From Bradyrhizobium symbiodeficiens (lineage in GTDB: Bacteria; Pseudomonadota; Alphaproteobacteria; Rhizobiales; Xanthobacteraceae), in NCBI RefSeq assembly GCF_002266465.3, contig NZ_CP029427.2:2606501-2670500 (forward strand): a stretch of 64,000 bases of DNA, read 5' to 3'. Position 1 is the stretch's first letter. Each line of letters opens with the position of its first letter. This document shows positions 8,443 through 15,811 of the stretch, piece by piece. Under the pieces are notes generated by a model. The model was not told where the DNA came from, made no database searches, and saw only the letters and a list, made by a program, of their open reading frames with translations. The translations under genes and the position numbers were made by a program.

Positions 8443-9837
8443 ATGGCCAATGCGCAGCTTCAATCCGTGCTCGATCACATCGACGGGGATTTCGACAACA
8501 GCCTGGAGCGCCTGTTCGCGCTGTTGCGGATCAAGTCGATCTCCGCCGATCCGGCCTTCGCCGGGGATTGCAAGGCGGCGGCCGAGCATCTCGCCAAGGA
8601 CATCGCGAGCCTCGGCGTCACCACTGAAGTGAGGGCGACGGCCGGGCATCCCGCCATCGTCGGCAAGACCGGGGCCGGCGCACGGCCGCATGTGATCTTT
8701 TACGGCCATTACGACGTGCAGCCGGTCGATCCGCTCGATCTCTGGCACCGTCCGCCGTTCGAGCCCGTGGTGACGGACCATGCCGACGGCCGCAAGATCA
8801 TCGTCGCGCGCGGCGCCGAGGACGACAAGGGCCAGGTGATGACCTTCGTCGAGGCCTGCCGCGCCTGGAAGAAGGTGACGGGCTCGCTGCCGATCGACGT
8901 TACTTTCCTGATCGAAGGCGAGGAAGAAGTCGGCTCGAAGAATTTCGTGCCCTTCATCGAAGCCAACAAGGACGAATTCAAAGCCGACTACGTGCTGGTC
9001 TGCGACACCGGCATGTGGGATCGCAACACGCCGGCGATCACGACCTCGCTGCGCGGCCTGCTTTATGAAGAGCTGAAGATCACTGCCGCCAATCGCGACC
9101 TGCATTCCGGCGTGTTCGGCGGCAGCGCGATGAACCCGATCCGGGTGCTGACGAAAATTTTGGGCGGCCTGTTCGATGACGACAACCGCATCACCATCCC
9201 GGGCTTCTATGACGGCGTGAAGGATCTGCCGCCCGACATCCTGGAGCAGTGGAAGAAGCTCAACCTGACGCCGGAGATGTTTTTGAAGCCGATCGGCCTG
9301 TCGATCCCGGCCGGCGAGAAGGGGCGCCTGCTGATCGAGCAGGCCTCATCGCGCCCGACCTGCGACGTGAACGGCATCTGGGGCGGCTATATCGGCGAGG
9401 GCTCCAAGACGGTGATCCCGTCGCATGCGTCGGCCAAGGTCTCGTTCCGCCTGGTCGAGGGGCAGGATCCCCAGAAGATCCGCAAGGCCTTCCGTGACTA
9501 CGTGACGGCGCGCATTCCCGGCGACTGCAAGGTCGAGTTCGGCGACCATTCCGCCGCGCCCGCGGTCGCACTCGACTGGAACATGAAACCGCTCGCCGCC
9601 GCCAGCAAGGCGCTGACGGAGGAATGGGGCAAGGAGACCGTGCTGATGGGCTCCGGCGCGTCGATCCCGATCGTCGCCGATTTCAAGCGCACGCTCGGCC
9701 TGGACTCGCTGCTCGTCGGATTTGGCCTCGACGACGACAACATCCACTCGCCGAACGAGAAATACGACCTCCGCAGCTTCCAGAAAGGTATTCGTTCGTG
9801 GGCGCGAATTCTCGCTGCGCTGGCGGAAGTGAAGTAG
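8443..9837 (+). CDS. M20 family dipeptidase/metallopeptidase
   Basis: A 464-residue M20 (ArgE/DapE/CPG2) metallopeptidase with two-zinc chemistry. The motifs are clear: IFYGHYDVQPVD (first zinc His-x-Asp), GRGAEDDKGQ-like VARGAEDDKGQ (bridging Asp), EGEEEVGS (catalytic Glu), and a late HSPNEKYDL (last zinc His). This set matches the M20 dipeptidase subgroup (PepV/CNDP-like) that also degrades beta-Ala-His and similar substrates. No signal peptide, so cytosolic. It sits 24 bp after the glycosyltransferase and may be co-transcribed. Confidence 0.93.
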   Translation: MANAQLQSVLDHIDGDFDNSLERLFALLRIKSISADPAFAGDCKAAAEHLAKDIASLGVTTEVRATAGHPAIVGKTGAGARPHVIFYGHYDVQPVDPLDLWHRPPFEPVVTDHADGRKIIVARGAEDDKGQVMTFVEACRAWKKVTGSLPIDVTFLIEGEEEVGSKNFVPFIEANKDEFKADYVLVCDTGMWDRNTPAITTSLRGLLYEELKITAANRDLHSGVFGGSAMNPIRVLTKILGGLFDDDNRITIPGFYDGVKDLPPDILEQWKKLNLTPEMFLKPIGLSIPAGEKGRLLIEQASSRPTCDVNGIWGGYIGEGSKTVIPSHASAKVSFRLVEGQDPQKIRKAFRDYVTARIPGDCKVEFGDHSAAPAVALDWNMKPLAAASKALTEEWGKETVLMGSGASIPIVADFKRTLGLDSLLVGFGLDDDNIHSPNEKYDLRSFQKGIRSWARILAALAEVK

Positions 9838-9857
9838 GGCCCGGCACAGCGCGGTGC

Positions 9858-9949
9858 CGTAGGGTGAGCAAAGGCGCAAAAGCGCGGTGCCCACCATCTG
9901 TCTCTGATCGCAACAGGACGTGGGCACGCTCCGCTTTGCCCACCCTACG
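9858..9949. repeat. large imperfect palindromic repeat, family B
   Basis: Left arm CGTAGGGTGAGCAAAGGCG (near 9859-9877) pairs with right arm CGCTTTGCCCACCCTACG (near 9932-9949), with inner GGTGCCCACC and GTGGGCAC elements. The arrangement can fold as one long stem. GTAGGGTGGGC...GCCCACCCTAC hairpins are, from memory, dispersed through Bradyrhizobium genomes. It lies between the ends of two convergent genes. Confidence 0.8.
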
Positions 9950-9980
9950 AGACCTGTCTCCGGAACGACGAATGCCCCAA

Positions 9981-10012
9981 ACAAAAACGCCGCCCGGAAT
10001 TGGGCGGCGTTT
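9981..10012 (-). terminator. intrinsic terminator of the aldolase-like gene
   Basis: Read on the minus strand, AAACGCCGCCC, a six-base loop and GGGCGGCGTTT form an 11-bp stem (10012-10002 with 9995-9985) followed by further T residues (TTTTTGTTTG). It lies about 57 bases after the stop codon of the minus-strand gene at 10069 and has all parts of a rho-independent terminator. Confidence 0.85.
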
Positions 10013-10068
10013 CATTCCGAAACGTGTAGAGGGTGTTGAAACCTACCCTACACCAAACCCCGAAATTT

Positions 10069-10848
10069 TCAAGACCGGTAGCCTGGAAGCTCGCGGTCGA
10101 GCTTGCGCAGCAGCGGCGGCCACACGAGCTTGGTGGCGCGCAGCTCGGCGCGGTCGCGGTTGGCGAGTAGCTCGGTGTTCTTCTCGATCGCAATCTCCTC
10201 GACCGGGTAGATCGGCGTACCCAACGCGCGCGTGCGCACCTGCATCGAGCAGGCGCGCTCGAGGTGGTACATGCGCTCGAAGGCGGAGGCGACCGAGCGG
10301 CCGACCGTGAGCGTGCCGTGATTGCGCAGCAGCATGTGGTTGTGGTCGCCGAGATCCTTCTGCAGCCGCGGCCGCTCGTCGTGGTCGAGTGCGATGCCTT
10401 CGTAGTCGTGATAGGCGAGATCGTGGGTGACGAGCTGGGCGGTCTGGTTCAGTGGCAGCAGCCCTTCCGCGCTGCTCGACACCGCGGTGCCGTCGAGGGT
10501 GTGGAGATGCAGCACGCAGATGGCGTCCTCGCGCACCTCGTGGATCGCCGAATGGATGGTGAAGCCCGCCGGGTTGATGCTGTACTCGCTCTCGGAGAGC
10601 TGGTTGCCGTACAGATCGACCTTGACGAGGCTCGAGGCCGTGATCTCGTCGAACATCAGCCCGTAGGGGTTGATCAGGAAATGATGCTCGGGGCCGGGCA
10701 CGCGCGCGGAGATGTGGGTGTCGACCAGGTCGTCCCAGCCGTACAGCGCGACAAGGCGATAGCAGGCGGCGAGATCGACCCGCTGCTGCCACTCGGCCTC
10801 CGTCATATCAGACGGCACTTCCTTCAGGCGCGCTTCCGCTGGCGACAT
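10069..10848 (-). CDS. class II aldolase/adducin family protein
   Basis: A 259-residue class II aldolase/adducin-head protein. It shows AACYRLVALYGWDDLVDTHI at the N-terminal part, the asparagine-containing HHFLINPYG phosphate/substrate region, and the metal-binding HLHTLDGTAVS and HNHMLLRNHG motifs. The family includes fuculose- and ribulose-phosphate aldolases/epimerases and adducin heads; substrate cannot be fixed from sequence. The start at 10848 (MSPAEARLKEV) is used; an internal ATG at about 10806 is an alternative. It ends 57 bp before an intrinsic terminator, and 138 bp separate it from the upstream glycosyltransferase. Confidence 0.9.
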   Translation of the reverse strand: MSPAEARLKEVPSDMTEAEWQQRVDLAACYRLVALYGWDDLVDTHISARVPGPEHHFLINPYGLMFDEITASSLVKVDLYGNQLSESEYSINPAGFTIHSAIHEVREDAICVLHLHTLDGTAVSSSAEGLLPLNQTAQLVTHDLAYHDYEGIALDHDERPRLQKDLGDHNHMLLRNHGTLTVGRSVASAFERMYHLERACSMQVRTRALGTPIYPVEEIAIEKNTELLANRDRAELRATKLVWPPLLRKLDRELPGYRS

Positions 10849-10986
10849 GGCTGGTCTCTCCGAACATCGTTCCGAACATCGTTGTTGCGGGGAGGGAGCG
10901 TAGTACCGCTCGTGGCAAGCAGCAAGGCGGCCAAAGCGCGGCAGTCCAGCGTAGCCCGCATGGAGCGAGCCACAGAGAGAAGGATA

Positions 10987-12636
10987 TTACGGCGCCGGGA
11001 TCGACAGCAGGCTGGAAATGCTGCGGCCGCGGATGTCGTAGACGCGGGCGAACACCACGTCGTCGCGCTTGATCTCGACCATCACGGGCGCGGTCAGGCC
11101 CTTGCAGTAGAACTCGCCGAGCGTCATCGCGAAATCGGCCGCGTTGGAATCCCAGCCGATGGTGAAGTCGGGCCCGAGCGCGACCTGCGCGGGGCGCTGC
11201 GGACCGCAGACCGCGACCTTCCATTTGCGGCCGGCCGGCGGCGCTTCCTGGCGCTCGACCAGTTGCTCGCGCAATTCATCGGAGGCCTGCTTCAGCGCCA
11301 GGCCCCAATAGTCCAGCATGAAGCGGTCGTTGGCGCCGCGCACGGTGCCGGCGATGTGGTTGAAGTGCGTGTACTGATAGGGATGCAGCCGGATCATCTC
11401 GGCGAGCGGGAGCGCGAGGCCGAAGCAGAATGTGGCGAGGACGACCGGCTGCCAGGTGCGGTGATTGGCGCGCAGGCGTTCCATGGCCCACGCGAAAGCG
11501 ACGCCACCGAGCACCGCCATCGGCGGAATCACGAAGACGAAATGGCGGATGCCGTTGTACAGCGCCGGCCGCTTCACCATCGCGATCGCGAGCGGCAGGG
11601 TCGCAGCCAGCGTCAGCATCAGCATGATGGTCTTGCGGCGCGCCGGAACCTCGCGGCGCGGCAGCATGGCGAACGTGCTGAACACGGCGCCGCCGATCAG
11701 CACCAGCATCACCTCGGGCAGCTGCAGCGCGAACAGCGTCGGCAGATAGGACCAGGGCATATCCGGCACCGACACGATCGCGCCGTCGAACATCTCCTTC
11801 CACGGCTTCTCGAAGAAATGCGAGAAGTAGGTCAGCGCCTCGAAAGGATTACCGGGCTCCATGATCGACCACGGCCAGATCAGGCCCATCACGAGGTAGC
11901 CGAACGCGAGGCCGGGCAGCAGCACATAGACGACATGGGCGAAGCGCCTGATAGCCTCGCGCAGGCCCTCGCTGCGGAGTTCTTCCAGGAACAGCGGGAC
12001 GAAGCCGAGCATGGCGTAGACCAGCGCGAGCCCGCCGAGAATGCGGCAGCCGATCGAAAGGCCGGCGCCCAGGCCGACGATCAGGATCGTGCGCGGCGAG
12101 GGCTTGGGGTATTCCTCGGCGAGCCGGACCAGGCCGAGCATCAGGATGATCATGGCCACCGCGAAGGGCGCATCCTTCGGATTCATGAACATGTGGCCGT
12201 AGAAGATCGGGCACAGCGCGAGCAGCAGCAGCGCGGCAAGCCCGGCAAGGGGTCCGCCGATGCGGCGGGCGAGCCGCCAGGTCACCGCAAGTCCGATCAC
12301 GCCGACGATGGCGCCGAGCAGACGTCGCGTCTCGAACAACTCGAGCGGAATGAACTTGTGCAGGAGGGCCGCGACCATGTCGAAGCCGCCGCCATACATG
12401 TAGAGATTGGCGAAGGAGAGCGCCGCGGTGTCCTTGAAGCCGGAACCGAACATGCGCAGCAACAAATCGGCATATTCGGCGTGGGTGTAGTCGTCCCAGC
12501 CGAGGCCGTAGTCGCGGAAGGTCAGGCCTGCAACCACGGTGACCGCAGCCAGCACCAGCATGGCGAGATCGTCGCAGGTCCGCTCGACCGAGCGCTGTTG
12601 AGGCGTGTCGATCGCCGAAGTCGTGATGGATGTCAT
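10987..12636 (-). CDS. membrane glycosyltransferase (GT39/ArnT-like)
   Basis: A 549-residue integral membrane protein with about ten TM segments. The acidic motif GLGWDDYTHAEY in the first periplasmic loop (near residue 48) is the hallmark of GT-C enzymes such as protein O-mannosyltransferases and ArnT, where the aspartates bind the donor or metal. MNPKDAPF is a second loop motif. The C-terminal about 120 residues form a soluble domain. It likely transfers a polyprenyl-linked sugar to a cell-surface acceptor; donor and acceptor are unknown. Divergent from the proline-rich membrane protein gene upstream. Confidence 0.8.
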   Translation of the reverse strand: MTSITTSAIDTPQQRSVERTCDDLAMLVLAAVTVVAGLTFRDYGLGWDDYTHAEYADLLLRMFGSGFKDTAALSFANLYMYGGGFDMVAALLHKFIPLELFETRRLLGAIVGVIGLAVTWRLARRIGGPLAGLAALLLLALCPIFYGHMFMNPKDAPFAVAMIILMLGLVRLAEEYPKPSPRTILIVGLGAGLSIGCRILGGLALVYAMLGFVPLFLEELRSEGLREAIRRFAHVVYVLLPGLAFGYLVMGLIWPWSIMEPGNPFEALTYFSHFFEKPWKEMFDGAIVSVPDMPWSYLPTLFALQLPEVMLVLIGGAVFSTFAMLPRREVPARRKTIMLMLTLAATLPLAIAMVKRPALYNGIRHFVFVIPPMAVLGGVAFAWAMERLRANHRTWQPVVLATFCFGLALPLAEMIRLHPYQYTHFNHIAGTVRGANDRFMLDYWGLALKQASDELREQLVERQEAPPAGRKWKVAVCGPQRPAQVALGPDFTIGWDSNAADFAMTLGEFYCKGLTAPVMVEIKRDDVVFARVYDIRGRSISSLLSIPAP

Positions 12637-12944
12637 GGCTATCGGTGCCCCGGAATCCCCTCTTGGCCCGGCTGGTGCGCGCGGGCCTGCTCCCCGGACT
12701 CCCTATAGCGCAGTTCCATTACCAAGTAATTGGGCATTATGGCTAAATTCCTGATGCGACGCAGCAATTCCGGATATTGACAGCAGGCTAGCAGTAGCGA
12801 GCCGTAGCTGAAGGGAATGTGAATAAGTCCCTGATTTCCTTCTCTTTCGGAACGCTGCCCGCAATTCGCCGTTGGCGTGGAACATCGTATGACGGTATCG
12901 TGCGTGACGGGTCGCGTGTGGATGTGCGGCCGGGGGTGAGTTCG
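12637..12944. other. 308-bp divergent intergenic region
   Basis: Lies between divergently transcribed genes. The part from 12715 to 12800 is comparatively AT-rich (TTCCATTACCAAGTAATTGG, then TGGCTAAATTCC), which fits promoter DNA for both directions. No convincing RNA gene or small ORF is seen. The downstream frame is open from 12819, but the coding character starts at the membrane segment after 12945. Confidence 0.5.
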
Positions 12945-13805
12945 ATGACCTTGGCATTGTTGATCGCGGGGATTTTCGCCATCGTGGCGGGCCTCCTTTC
13001 GATCCTGTTCGGCTTTTCCGTCAGGGAGTTCAGCCTCGGCAGCCCCCTCATAGTCTCGGGCACGATCGCCGTCTGCTCCGGGATGTTACTGGCCGGCCTC
13101 TCTGTCGTGGTCACCGAGCTGAAGGGTATCGCGCGCCGGCTGGCCAGTGCACCTTCGGAGGTTCGGGTCAGGCCCGTGCTGCCGGGCCTCGCCGCATCGG
13201 GTGCTGCTGCGCCCGAGCCGATGCCCGCAGCGGCCGCAAGGATGGAGGGAAGGATCGAGCCGCCGCCAGCCCCCGCCGCGGGCACGCCGCCGTGGCAAAG
13301 CGAAGCTGCCGCGCGCGAGCGTCCGCGTGTCGAGGCGCCGCCGGAACTGGAAGCGCCGACGCCGCCCGCTGCTCCGGAAGCCCCGCGCCGCCGCAACCTG
13401 ATGTTCGCCTCGACTTCACGCAAGGAGCGCGAGCGCGCGGAGGCGAAGACCACCGATGGAGCGCCGCCGCCACATCTGGAGCCCGGCGAGGCTGCGGAGA
13501 ATCCGCCGGCAAGCTTTGACGATGCCTGGCCGAAGCCGGACCGCATGCGCCCGCCGGAGCCGCCGGCCGCCGCGCGCCGGCCCCCGCCGCGTTCTCCTTC
13601 GACCTTTGCGGAGACCGCTCCGCCTGCACCCGAACCGCCGCCACCTGTCGAGCAGCCGCCCGTCACCGTGCTCAAATCCGGAATCGTCGACGGCATGGCC
13701 TATTCGCTCTACTCCGACGGCTCGATCGAAGCGCAGATGCCGGAAGGCATGATGCGCTTTGCCTCGATCGACGAGTTGCGCGCCCATCTCGACCAGCGGT
13801 CCTGA
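12945..13805 (+). CDS. proline-rich membrane-anchored protein with conserved C-terminal domain
   Basis: 286 residues from the ATG at 12945 (MTLALLIAGIFAIVAGLLSI). Two N-terminal TM helices (about residues 2-22 and 35-60) are followed by roughly 190 residues of low-complexity proline/alanine/glutamate-rich linker. A compact C-terminal segment ends the protein (SGIVDGMAYSLYSDGSIEAQ, then IDELRAHLDQRS). I recognise this tail as conserved in Bradyrhizobium hypothetical proteins, without known function. The linker suggests the tail is held away from the membrane, on the cytoplasmic side if both helices form a hairpin. The frame extends upstream to 12819, without coding character. Confidence 0.75.
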   Translation: MTLALLIAGIFAIVAGLLSILFGFSVREFSLGSPLIVSGTIAVCSGMLLAGLSVVVTELKGIARRLASAPSEVRVRPVLPGLAASGAAAPEPMPAAAARMEGRIEPPPAPAAGTPPWQSEAAARERPRVEAPPELEAPTPPAAPEAPRRRNLMFASTSRKERERAEAKTTDGAPPPHLEPGEAAENPPASFDDAWPKPDRMRPPEPPAAARRPPPRSPSTFAETAPPAPEPPPPVEQPPVTVLKSGIVDGMAYSLYSDGSIEAQMPEGMMRFASIDELRAHLDQRS

Positions 13806-13873
13806 GCTCCGACGCGCGGCGGTCAAGCGTCGTCGTCGCCTCGTCGGTCGTCTTGTTTCGGCCGAACCTATTG

Positions 13874-13902
13874 TTGACAGGGAATAGTTCGCGTCGTCTA
13901 TC
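13874..13902 (+). promoter_or_regulatory. sigma70-type promoter of the MucR gene
   Basis: TTGACA at 13874-13879 is separated by 17 bases from TCTATC at 13897-13902, about 33 bases before the chosen ATG of the MucR gene. The -35 element is a perfect consensus and the -10 element is weak, as is usual in alphaproteobacteria. Confidence 0.55.
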
Positions 13903-13934
13903 CCGTGAGGCGCAAGTGCAAAGAGGGCGGGCTC

Positions 13935-14351
13935 ATGTCGGATGCCGGGGCTAAGAATTTCATCGAGCTGACGGCGAGCATCGTGTCGGCCTATCTCAGC
14001 AACAATCCGACGCCGGCTGGGGATATTCCGAACTTGATCAGCCAGGTGCACGGCGCCCTGGTGCGGGTGTCGTCGGGCCGCACCGAGACCGCGCCGCTCG
14101 AGCCGGCCAAGCCGGCGGTCTCGTTGAAGAAGTCGATCGCGCCCGATTATCTGGTCTGCCTGGAAGACGGCAAGCGCTTCAAGTCGCTGAAGCGCCATCT
14201 GCGCACGCAGTACAACATGACGCCGGAGCAATACCGCGAGAAATGGGGCCTGCCGGCCGACTATCCCATGGTCGCGCCGAACTATGCGGTGGCGCGCTCG
14301 CAATTGGCCAAGCAGATGGGCCTCGGACAGCAGCAGCGGAAACGGAAGTAG
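13935..14351 (+). CDS. MucR/Ros family transcriptional regulator
   Basis: 138 residues from the ATG at 13935 (MSDAGAKNFIELTASIVSAY). It has the MucR N-terminal oligomerisation helix and the Ros/MucR zinc-finger: a CLEDG segment with Cys, then FKSLKRHLRTQYNMTPEQYREKWGLPADYPMVAP in pieces, with the two His residues of the C2H2-like finger. MucR proteins are H-NS-like repressors of exopolysaccharide, motility and virulence/symbiosis genes in Rhizobiales and bind AT-rich DNA. Bradyrhizobium genomes carry several paralogues, so I give no gene number. The frame opens ten codons upstream at 13905, but that part lacks conservation. Confidence 0.93.
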   Translation: MSDAGAKNFIELTASIVSAYLSNNPTPAGDIPNLISQVHGALVRVSSGRTETAPLEPAKPAVSLKKSIAPDYLVCLEDGKRFKSLKRHLRTQYNMTPEQYREKWGLPADYPMVAPNYAVARSQLAKQMGLGQQQRKRK

Positions 14352-14378
14352 CTTGCTGCTTGATCGGCGTGCTCAGCC

Positions 14379-14485
14379 CTCATCCTGAGGAGACCGCAAA
14401 GCGGGCGTCTCGAAGGATGGCCGCGGGCGAGAGCCGGGCCTTTCATGATTCGAGACGCGCGTTCCGCGCTCCTCACCATGAGGAT
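14379..14485. repeat. palindromic repeat between convergent genes, family C
   Basis: Begins CCTCATCCTGAGGAGACCGC and ends CTCCTCACCATGAGGATCG; GAGACGCGCG and the GGGCGTCTCGAAGG element pair between them. CTCATCCTGAGGAG...CTCCTCACCATGAGG is, from memory, a very common Bradyrhizobium intergenic repeat. It fills the gap between mucR and sufE, which face each other, and may end transcription from both sides. Confidence 0.75.
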
Positions 14486-14491
14486 CGTGCC

Positions 14492-14920
14492 TCACGACGC
14501 TTCAGCGAGCGCCTCTCTCGCGTCGGTCTTGATGCGCTCGACCATCGAGCGCAGGCCGTTGGAGCGCTGCGGCGTCAGATGATCGCGAAAGCCGAACTCG
14601 TTGAACACGGCGATCGCGTCGGTATCGAGGATCTCCCGCGGCGTGCGTCCCGAATAGAGCGAGAGCACGATGGCGACAAGCCCGCGCACGATATGCGCGT
14701 CGCTGTCGCCGCGATATTTCAGGATCGGCACGCCACCATCGCAGTCGACCAGCTTCTGCAGCCAGACCTGGCTGACGCAGCCGTTGACCTTGTTCGCGGC
14801 GGAATGCTCGGCCTCCGGCATCGGTTCCAGTGTGCGGCCGAGCTCGATGACGTACCGGTAGCGGTCGTCCCACTCGTCCAGAAGCTCGAAATTATCCCTG
14901 ATTTCGTCGATCGTCGTCAT
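14492..14920 (-). CDS. sufE: SufE family cysteine desulfurase activator
   Basis: 142 residues, MTTIDEIRDNFELLDEWDDR. The motif KVNGCVSQVWL carries the sulfur-accepting cysteine of SufE, which takes persulfide from SufS in Fe-S cluster assembly. The downstream GDSDAHIVRGLVAIVLSLYS block and FGFRDHLTPQRSNGLRSMV match the family along its full length. No suf operon genes are adjacent, so this is a stand-alone copy. Confidence 0.95.
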   Translation of the reverse strand: MTTIDEIRDNFELLDEWDDRYRYVIELGRTLEPMPEAEHSAANKVNGCVSQVWLQKLVDCDGGVPILKYRGDSDAHIVRGLVAIVLSLYSGRTPREILDTDAIAVFNEFGFRDHLTPQRSNGLRSMVERIKTDAREALAEAS

Positions 14921-14986
14921 GCTGGCCCGTGTCCCGTTGGGGCCAATATAAGGATGCGAGGAGATGAAATCGATAGGGTTTGGGCG

Positions 14987-15421
14987 CTAATTCGCCGCCG
15001 AGGGGCCGCGCCATTCCAGCGCGAGGTCGTCCTGACTCAGGGTGTCGTGCGGCGCTTCGCTCGAGACGGCATCGCCTTCGCCGGCCATCGCGATCGAGCC
15101 GGTATGGTCGGGCGCCTTCTTGTCGTTCTTCTCGTTCTTGTCGTTGCTGATGTGCTCTTTCTTGTCGTTGATGATCTGGTAGATCTTGCGCGCGCCATCC
15201 TGGGCGCGCTGGCCGATGATGGTCGCGGCCTGTCCGCCGACCTCGCAGGCCGCCGGCTGGCGCTTGCAGAACTGGGTCATGTCGGAGACGGCCGCGGTCG
15301 CAGCCTGAACCGCGTCGGCGGCGCCGATCTGGGGCAGCTTCTCCGATTCGGGCGTCTTGTCCCTGGGCAGGAGCACCAGCACCAGCCCGAGCCAGAATGT
15401 GATGCGGAGCAGAAAGCGCAT
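14987..15421 (-). CDS. DUF5330 family small membrane/exported protein
   Basis: 144 residues from the ATG at 15421 (MRFLLRITFWLGLVLVLLP), which gives a single N-terminal TM or uncleaved signal. The following region contains VSDMTQFCKRQPAACEVGGQ with two cysteines, the most conserved part of DUF5330, and a hydrophilic lysine-rich stretch with KNEKNDKK repeats. The function is unknown; the arrangement suggests a periplasmic protein anchored in the inner membrane. The frame is open far upstream to 16096, but that part overlaps the histidine kinase gene on the other strand and is not coding. Confidence 0.82.
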   Translation of the reverse strand: MRFLLRITFWLGLVLVLLPRDKTPESEKLPQIGAADAVQAATAAVSDMTQFCKRQPAACEVGGQAATIIGQRAQDGARKIYQIINDKKEHISNDKNEKNDKKAPDHTGSIAMAGEGDAVSSEAPHDTLSQDDLALEWRGPSAAN

Positions 15422-15811
15422 CTTGTCGACCTGTACGTTAGATCCCGTCCGCGGCGATGGTCCGCGCGCGTTTCGACCTAGCAACTCTCGATAAATCGCA
15501 AGTGATTGCCTTGAGCTTAATTCGCGGAAAATTTGCGCAGAAATCTTCGAGATCGACGGTGTCGTAAATTTTCGATTGACGCCGGCGCCCGGGATTTTGC
15601 CGGCACGAATGTCTACCAATTCGAAACCATGCCGGGATGCGGGAAACCCTGTGTTCACCATCCTCGCCGAAGACGTCGCCAAATCGTCTAAAAGGCCCCG
15701 CGATGTCGCGGCGTCCGGCCGCGCACCGGGCCGCCTTAGCACTCGTTTAAGGTCGCTCTGACACGGTGGCTCAACGATAAGGAGGCGTTGCGGCGCGTCT
15801 TCAAAGGACGA
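15422..15811. other. 390-bp divergent intergenic region
   Basis: Lies between the DUF5330 gene and the PAS histidine kinase. The part from 15480 to 15580 is AT-rich for this genome (TAAATCGCAAGTGATTGCC, GGAAAATTTGCGCAG, GTAAATTTTCGATTG) and probably holds the promoters. AAGGAGG occurs at 15779-15785, close to the kinase start codons. No RNA gene recognised. Confidence 0.5.

Noticed and set aside
10264..12708. 814-codon open frame on the plus strand
   Set aside because: Antisense to the aldolase-like and glycosyltransferase genes; His/Gln/Arg-rich shadow sequence.
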